From NCBI GenBank assembly GCA_051453625.1, contig JBOZIK010000001.1, positions 58,472,007 through 58,521,834 of the forward strand: 49,828 nucleotides of DNA, read 5' to 3'. Below, piece after piece: positions 43,001 to 49,828 of the stretch (its first letter is position 1; every line of letters starts with the position of its first letter). The notes beneath the pieces are model-generated. The model saw only the letters and a program-made list of their open reading frames with translations. It was not told the origin of the DNA and did not search any database. This DNA is from Welwitschia mirabilis (lineage: Eukaryota > Gnetophyta > Gnetopsida > Welwitschiales). A program made the translations under genes and the position numbers.

Positions 43001-46000
43001 TAGTTTGATTTTAAGAGTTTAAAAAAACTAAAATCCAAGAAATATTCATAAGAAATATAATTAACTTTTCAAGCACTAAATTTGAATCAAATTTTCTATT
43101 ACTCCAAATATAAGTAGGATTTTTGACTAGAATTTGCATAAACCACAATCATCTGTACTCTTCTTAAAGATTTTTATTATTTAAGAAAAGTAAAAATTCT
43201 CATACTCATTTTTTTAATTAATATTCATGAAGAATACCATTAAAAAACCACTACCAATCAGGATAGGATCAAACAAAATTAAATATTTTGATATAAGAAG
43301 TTTCAAAAATGTTAATTCTTAAGGATCATTACAACCCTTTAAGTTTTAACTAAATATTTTCAGGGATGATTTTCTCCATGCTTGATGCTAATTTTCCTCT
43401 TTTTGGCCTCTTGTAAACAAAGCAAAATTATATTTTATACCATTTCTTTGTTTAATTATCTTTACGTAACAAATCATTAGAAAGAAATCAATTATCCTTT
43501 CTTAGTTTTCTTTTCTTCCTTCAATATCCTACATTTGCTTGTTGGATAGTAGTAGGAGAGATTAAGCTACTCAAATAAGATTAAGTTATTAAGAGAATTT
43601 AACTAAGATTACATATCTCTAGATTACTTGATTCATTGTCTTCCTCTATATTTTTTGGCTGTGTACCTCTAAGTTGTTGAAAATATCTTTATCTATCTCA
43701 TCTATTTAAATTTATAGAGATACTAAATCTTCATAAACTAATTTATTCTTTTTCCCAAATGGATATTGCTCTACACGTGGTTTGATATTTTGAAGAATAT
43801 CCTTTCTTTAAAAAACATCTCATAAGGAATCAAATCACTTTGTAAATTTTTCTTGAGAAGAAATAAAGTTTGACTTTATATTAAAACATTTGAATCAAAG
43901 TACATTATTTGTTAAAAGATATATTTTATTCTCTTATATTTGTGACTTCCTCTTTGATTGATTTATTATCAAGACTTTCTTTTTTCAAATGTTTTGTTTC
44001 TAGAATTCATTTTTCTTTAAAGGTTTTTTCTTTTAGAATCCAATTATTTTTTGAAATAGATTGTCTTCTTGAAATAAGTGTATGAATTTTTCTTTGGCAT
44101 AAAAGGTGGAATCTTACACATTGATAAAACTTATGAATGATTCACTAAAAAGAAGAAAGAACATTTCAAACATTTATTAAGTAAATTTAAATATAAATTA
44201 TATCATGAAAAGGAACTATTCTATTTGTTAATATGTAAATACGACAATTTGGACAAGATGTAAATTATAGTCTATCCATAAAAATCAACCAACTATAGAA
44301 GTTATTTGAAATAAATTAAAATATCATGGACTGAAATTCAAATTTTGTAATTGTATTTAAATTTCTCTTTGAGGTTGCCATAAATGAAAATCTAAGTCTT
44401 GTTATTTGGCTTTTATAGCTAAAAGTTCTCAGAGAATAAAATTTGTATTTATTACTTTCATATAAGAAACAATTAGTTTCTACTTTATTTGCGTTTGCTA
44501 AAATTCATATCTCCAAAATGTTGAAAATTTAAGATTTTAGAATTGAATACATAGATGATTCTTCTAATATATCTCAATGTTTGAGATAAATTTGAGTGTC
44601 AAAGGAATTTTGAAGAATAAAATCTTCTTTATTTTAGAATTTAATTTTTGACAAATCCAAAATAACTACATTTGATATTGATGATATATGTCGTTAAGGT
44701 CCTATGCTAATTATTATTATTATTACCTTTAATGAATGAAAGAAATCATTACGGAGTTTTTATACTGGCCATCATTCAAGGATAAGGTCTAGAAAGATGT
44801 AGTACATGATTAGAGTTAGAAGGCCTCAGATACTTCTAGCCTAAATATAAGATAAATAAACAAGCTCATAGTAAATGATTATTGTCATAAACATTCAAAG
44901 CATAAAAAGTTAAGATGGACGTTTAGGATATAATAAGTGATTTAAAAAGTAAGAACGTTTAGGATAATTATAAGTGAGGTTTCTTTAACATTTAGTCCAT
45001 AGAGTTTACTGTTGTAGAGATTGATGATAAGGAATAAGGTTTGTCCAAAAAGGTGGAGAGTATTTTCAACAATTTGAATGACATCCTATTTATTCCTCAA
45101 TAGAATGCCTCTATCATCTACAAACTAGCTAATAAGATAATCCTTACAATCTCCAATAGACTGAATAACATGAATAAGGCCCTATTTTAATTAATCACAT
45201 AAAAGGCTACTTAAACCCTTAATAACTGCGAAATTTATCCCTAGTAAGTTCTAGATCCCATGTTCTAGATCTAGGTTTGGAAAGCCTCTTGCACTTTGTT
45301 TCTCTTTCCCCTCATAAGAAGTACATAAATATGAATTTTTCATGTGGTTTTCACTATTACGATTTAAACATCTATTGACAATGAACTTGATATTAGTAAT
45401 AATGTTGTTGCAAGATCGATTTGAAGTTATATTTAGTATATAACATGAAACTTATTACAATATAAAAACAAGGAAAAACTTTAGATACATGAAAGCTTAA
45501 GGCATAATATCTTCTCTATTTTGCATGAGTATTATGAAGGAAAAATTAGTTTAACTAACTTGAATGTAATAAATGGCATAAACAATGTGGACATATTAAC
45601 TTCAACATGTCATGAACACTTGCAAAAGCATATAATGAAGTATTATACTTTCCTGAGGAAAAAAGGGGTCTAGCCTATGTGTCATACCCCACATTTTGTA
45701 AACATTAATTACTTGTATATTAAGCATATTAAGCTTATAATCAGATGATAAATTACTCTTCTTTAAAGGACTTTTCAAAATGATAATAATTATGTTATGA
45801 AGATTTTTATAAAGGCTATCCAAAAATTTAAAACTAGATAACCCAATTATGTAAGGAATTAAAATTACATGATCAAACTAATAAATTAAAAATTTTAAGA
45901 GAACATAATAATATATTTCACATCTTGTTTGCTCATTTAAGGCCTTGGTAATGTGATAGGTATACTATATTATGAATAGATATTTGCTTCTTTCTATTGT

Positions 46001-46479
46001 ATGATTGATAGATCCTATGCATTATGAAATAAATGAGCATTTGAATAAGTACATGAACCTTTACTTAGAAGCAAAAAGGATAAATGAGTAGGTTTGCTCT
46101 ACCATGACTTTTATCTTCGTAAGATGTGTAAGGGAACTTGATTTATAATATATTTATTGTTTTTTTTATTAGAATTAAAGAGTTTATTTTATTATGTCAT
46201 ATACAATTTTGAGATTTGTGCATTTTTTTTTTAATTTATGTCTTGGATGAATTAAACATACTTATGAACCTATAAAGGATTAAGAAGGAAATAGCATAAG
46301 GAAATGATACATGTAATTAACCTTACTAATTAAAACAAGAAAATTACTCACACTAGTTAAGTGCTTGAGTTATAAATACAATGTCTTTTTTTGTACTCCA
46401 ATGTCACTTATTGCACATCCCACTTATCAATGATAAATCATGTGAACCTTTGATCGTAAACTATGTGCCTTTTCTTTAT

Positions 46480-46490
46480 CTATATATAGA
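46480..46490 (+). promoter_or_regulatory. TATA-like element, possibly of an old LTR
   Basis: ctatatatagagg is followed by pyrimidine-rich sequence and an aagcttgaaagctt palindrome at about 46579-46592. No LTR ends were found, so this is only suggestive. Confidence 0.2.
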
Positions 46491-49289
46491 GGCTCATCCT
46501 CTCTTGCAAAAAGGTAGATACTTTCATCTTCCATGCAAATGCATTTCCTTCTTTCATTTCTCTTTCTTGTGGAGTTTGAAGCTTGAAAGCTTAGAGCTAA
46601 GGATTCTTGAGCTTAGATCTTCTTCAATCTTCAACCATCAAAGACATACTAATCTTTCCAAGTAACCTCTTTACTCATGTTATCTATATGATTTCTTTTG
46701 ATTTTAGTAGAGTGATAATATATTACATTAGGCCATCATTTATGATTCTTGAAATTATATATATTTTTTGTTCCCTCCTATTAGCTCTCACCAAGACATA
46801 AGGGAGATATGACTGGTCTCTTTTGCGTGGTGATGGAGGTTACTAATAGATGATTATGATCAGGCGACTAACTGGTTTACTATTTTAAACCAAAAAAAAA
46901 AGGAAAAAGAAAAAAAAAGGGTACCCATATTTATTTTATATTAACATACGTAATATTATATTTTTCCTTTGTTATGCACTAGATACACCTTATTAGGGGC
47001 AAAGGTCTGATCCTCAAATATCTTGTTTAGGCTAGTATTCCTTGATGATAATCCTAAGGCTCATGGTAAATGCTTTTGTAAATTGATTTGATTTTCCTTT
47101 TTACATTGATTTGTATTAGTAACATTTAGTTAAAATATATTGCAAATAATTAGTTTAGCTAGTATATTCATTATTTTATTAATTCAAATTATTGCATAAC
47201 TAATTGTAAAATCTTTACTATGTTCTTGGAACGAAAGTTAAATTTCCATAATAGAGGCATAGATTAAAAACATCATAGCTCCTTAATAATAGTTATAAAT
47301 TAGATAAATTTTTTTTTGTAAGTCTAATATTGGGTATGATTGTGAAAATTTAAAAACAATAATATTTCTAATGTGTAATAAATTTTAAGAAAATTATTTG
47401 TTAAAATATATTAGGCAATAAATCCAAAAAATAGTAAGCAATTGATTTACATTACTGTAACTAAACGTCATGCTATCAAAAAACTTGAGTATTTTAAGTT
47501 GTAGAAAATTAAATAAGATTTCCAAAAAATCTTGAATCATTTAAAAATTCAAAATATTTAGAAAGTTATCATTTTTATAGTGTATTTTAAGACTGTAATT
47601 TTAGAAAATTTGATAGTTTTAACCTTAAGTTATGGATTTATAAATAATATTTTTAGAATTTTTAGATAGCTTAAGTTAGTTTCTAAGGATCCTATTATGA
47701 CTCTATCTTATAAAAAAACTACTATAATTTATTTTTATTTCATAAATAATTAATTATTAGTTTTTGATTATGATGTCTCATTAGAGCCTAAAAAATTATA
47801 ACTAATGTATTAAATTATAGAAAAATTTTTATATAAGTAATTCAAACATGTAAGATAGGTTATTATTAGTAGTATTAAGTTACATTACTTATGAATAATA
47901 TGTTATTAGGAGAAGTACCTCTTTTACCTTTATCTTTCATCTTACTTTGAATATGCATGCTTATAAGAGTTTCCACCTGAGTAGTTTAAGTAACATGGAT
48001 AATCCTTGATATATCACTTATTTTATTGGCTTATGATATAACCATGTGAGTCTTTGATAAAGAATTATGTCTCATAATCATGCTTAAGTGATACTTTCTT
48101 GTGTTTATATTCATTGCACATAACCATGGAGATTGTCATATAAGCATGGAAGAATGCTTCTGAGATTGGCATAGCTCAAGGTATAGATTAGTTTCTTTAA
48201 GTACATAATTAAAATGTGATTTAATACATTTTCAATATTGCTATTATTATCGAAAAACAAAATTTTCTTTATTTAGTTTTTCATTACTATAATCTTAAAT
48301 ATAAAAATATTCTAGTATGTTTCTTTTCTGTTTTGTATGATTGTTTCTATAAATAAACCCAATGATAATTAGGATTATTTTAACTAGGTAAGTAATTCAT
48401 TAAATATTTATATTAGTTAAAATTGTATGCATGCATTTGTGTGGTATATTTATCAAATGGGATTAAATGAAGATAATCCTAACAATGATCATTCCTATAC
48501 TTAGATTTCATTACCAAGGTAGGTTGCATTGCATTTTTTTTTTAAATAGTAACCTTTTAAAAGTGGATTTGATCATTACTTTCCTATCCTACCCATGTAT
48601 GAACTTGCTCCAACTTAATATACTGAGCCTGTAGCATCAACAAATCATGTTGCACCATCTAGAGATGTTTGAAGGAAGCAAGGTCATTTGTAAGTATGCA
48701 TCTACCTCACATACTGCTTGTCACCTCTATTGAGGGTATATTAATGTGAAGTGTAAGCCTATGAAGTTGAGCCCAACATGTTTGCATAGTTTAGAGCCTA
48801 AACTAGAGCTAACTCATGTCTGAAGGGTGGTTAGATATCAAGCTAAAATGTTATTAATGGGAGTTGCAACCTTCTATTATATTGGTTAAGTATTATTCTT
48901 AAACTTATTAATGTATATTTTATAACAAGTTTATATCTTCTTAACTATATATAAGATATCTCTCTATGTGATGATAAACTAGGAAGAAATAGAGGACACA
49001 ACCTTATAACATCACTAATTCTTTGTAAACTAAAATAATCTAGAACTTAATTATAGGTAAATATATGAAAATAATATGATTTATTTTTTTTAGAATATAA
49101 AAATGCTAATAAAGGAAAAAGTAGAATTTAATCCTAGGTTCCACTGTGTTAATTAGTTAATAATATTAAATAACAAAGAAAGAGGGGAAAAAAGTATTTA
49201 ATTAGAGTAAGAAAAGCTAGGGTGTCATAAATTAGTATTAGAGGTCTAGGTTAACTTAAATAATACCTATGTTAAGCACTTACGAATTT

Positions 49290-49760
49290 ATAAAAACATA
49301 AATTTAATTATATCTTTAACAACTTTTCTTCCTAGATAATCATAAGGTTAGTTGTAATCATAATAACCTTAATTTATCATAGCTATAAAATTAATTATAT
49401 CCCTAATAATTCTAAACCTTGAACAAAATCAATTATATCCTTTATAATACTAGATTCTAAGATAATCATAAGTCCTAAATAGGAATGAATTTAATCATAT
49501 TTTTCAATAGTCATAAATTTAATTATACCTATAATATTTCTATTCTCTAAAAGAATGCCAAATTACATTCATGTTAATCCCAATAATTATAAAGATTACA
49601 CTAATAATAATCTTAACACCTTAATAATCCTAGAAGTTGATTATATTTGGGATAGTTTCAAAGCATTCATAAGGTTAACTTAATCTCAACCCCTAGATGA
49701 TTATTATGCTAATCATATTTGTGGTAATTCCAAATTCCTAAACAAACTTATAAGGGTAAT
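49290..49760. repeat. Degenerate AT-rich repeat field
   Basis: A ttaattatat-cctaataat-style phrase and ataatcataagg recur irregularly every 30-60 bp (about 49301, 49390, 49428, 49489, 49516). The spacing is not regular enough to define a unit. Confidence 0.35.
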
Positions 49761-49828
49761 GAATTCAAGTTATTAAAGACTCAATTATTATATAATTATA
49801 GATGATAATCACTTAGGAGAATTATAAA

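Larger units (their letters stand above)
43001..49828. other. No supported gene; AT-rich intergenic DNA
   Basis: Both strands lack recognisable domains. Small structured items are an ATT microsatellite at about 44713-44726, a TATA-like ctatatataga at 46480-46490 followed by a run of ctt-rich leader-like sequence that could be an old LTR promoter, T-rich tracts near 46156 and 46219, and a degenerate repeat field at 49290-49760. Open frames at 45602-45823 and 46381-46801 look like chance. Confidence 0.5.

Overview
The window looks like nuclear DNA of a land plant with a large, repeat-filled genome, most likely a gymnosperm. The evidence is AT-rich sequence, heavily decayed Ty3/gypsy, Ty1/copia and L1-type LINE remains, no dense gene packing, and a single conserved gene whose exons are spread over 13.5 kb because one intron is about 10.9 kb. 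The lineage is an inference; nothing in the window fixes the species.

Layout. 1-17 kb is a graveyard of Ty3/gypsy elements: a chromovirus-like reverse transcriptase/RNase H on the minus strand (1-998), fragments of one LTR family in both orientations (about 2.6-3.2, 5.3-6.9, 12.1-13.7 and 14.6-15.3 kb), and two Athila/Tat-type integrase remnants on the plus strand (9.5-10.6 and 15.4-16.6 kb). 17-22.5 kb is non-coding apart from a possible decayed LTR and a Met-type primer-binding site. 22.5-23.4 kb is a CpG-rich island holding the promoter and first exon of the one clear host gene, plus an unexplained exon-like open frame on the minus strand.

The gene (23320-36800, plus strand) encodes a plant inosine/uridine-type nucleoside hydrolase (uridine nucleosidase family, about 330 aa). 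Nine coding exons can be placed with splice sites. The catalytic Asp cluster, the Asn, the N-E-N triad and the His-Asp pair are present; most of exon 6 falls in an assembly gap. Intron 3 contains an almost complete, minus-strand LTR retrotransposon (26406-31046) with a 5-bp target duplication, two LTRs of about 0.5 kb, a polypurine tract and a gag gene but no reverse transcriptase or integrase. This makes it a non-autonomous, TR-GAG-like element. Its leader carries 19 tandem copies of a 91-bp unit. This composite is the most interesting object in the window.

37-49.8 kb downstream holds copia gag fragments (38.9-39.9 kb), a C-rich tract at 40.27 kb, a decayed L1-type LINE pol on the minus strand (about 41.0-43.0 kb) and AT-rich DNA with no supported gene. 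Six assembly gaps (627, 10, 902, 10, 434 and 491 N) interrupt the window, and several open frames that run through them are artefacts. No tRNA, rRNA or CRISPR array was recognised.
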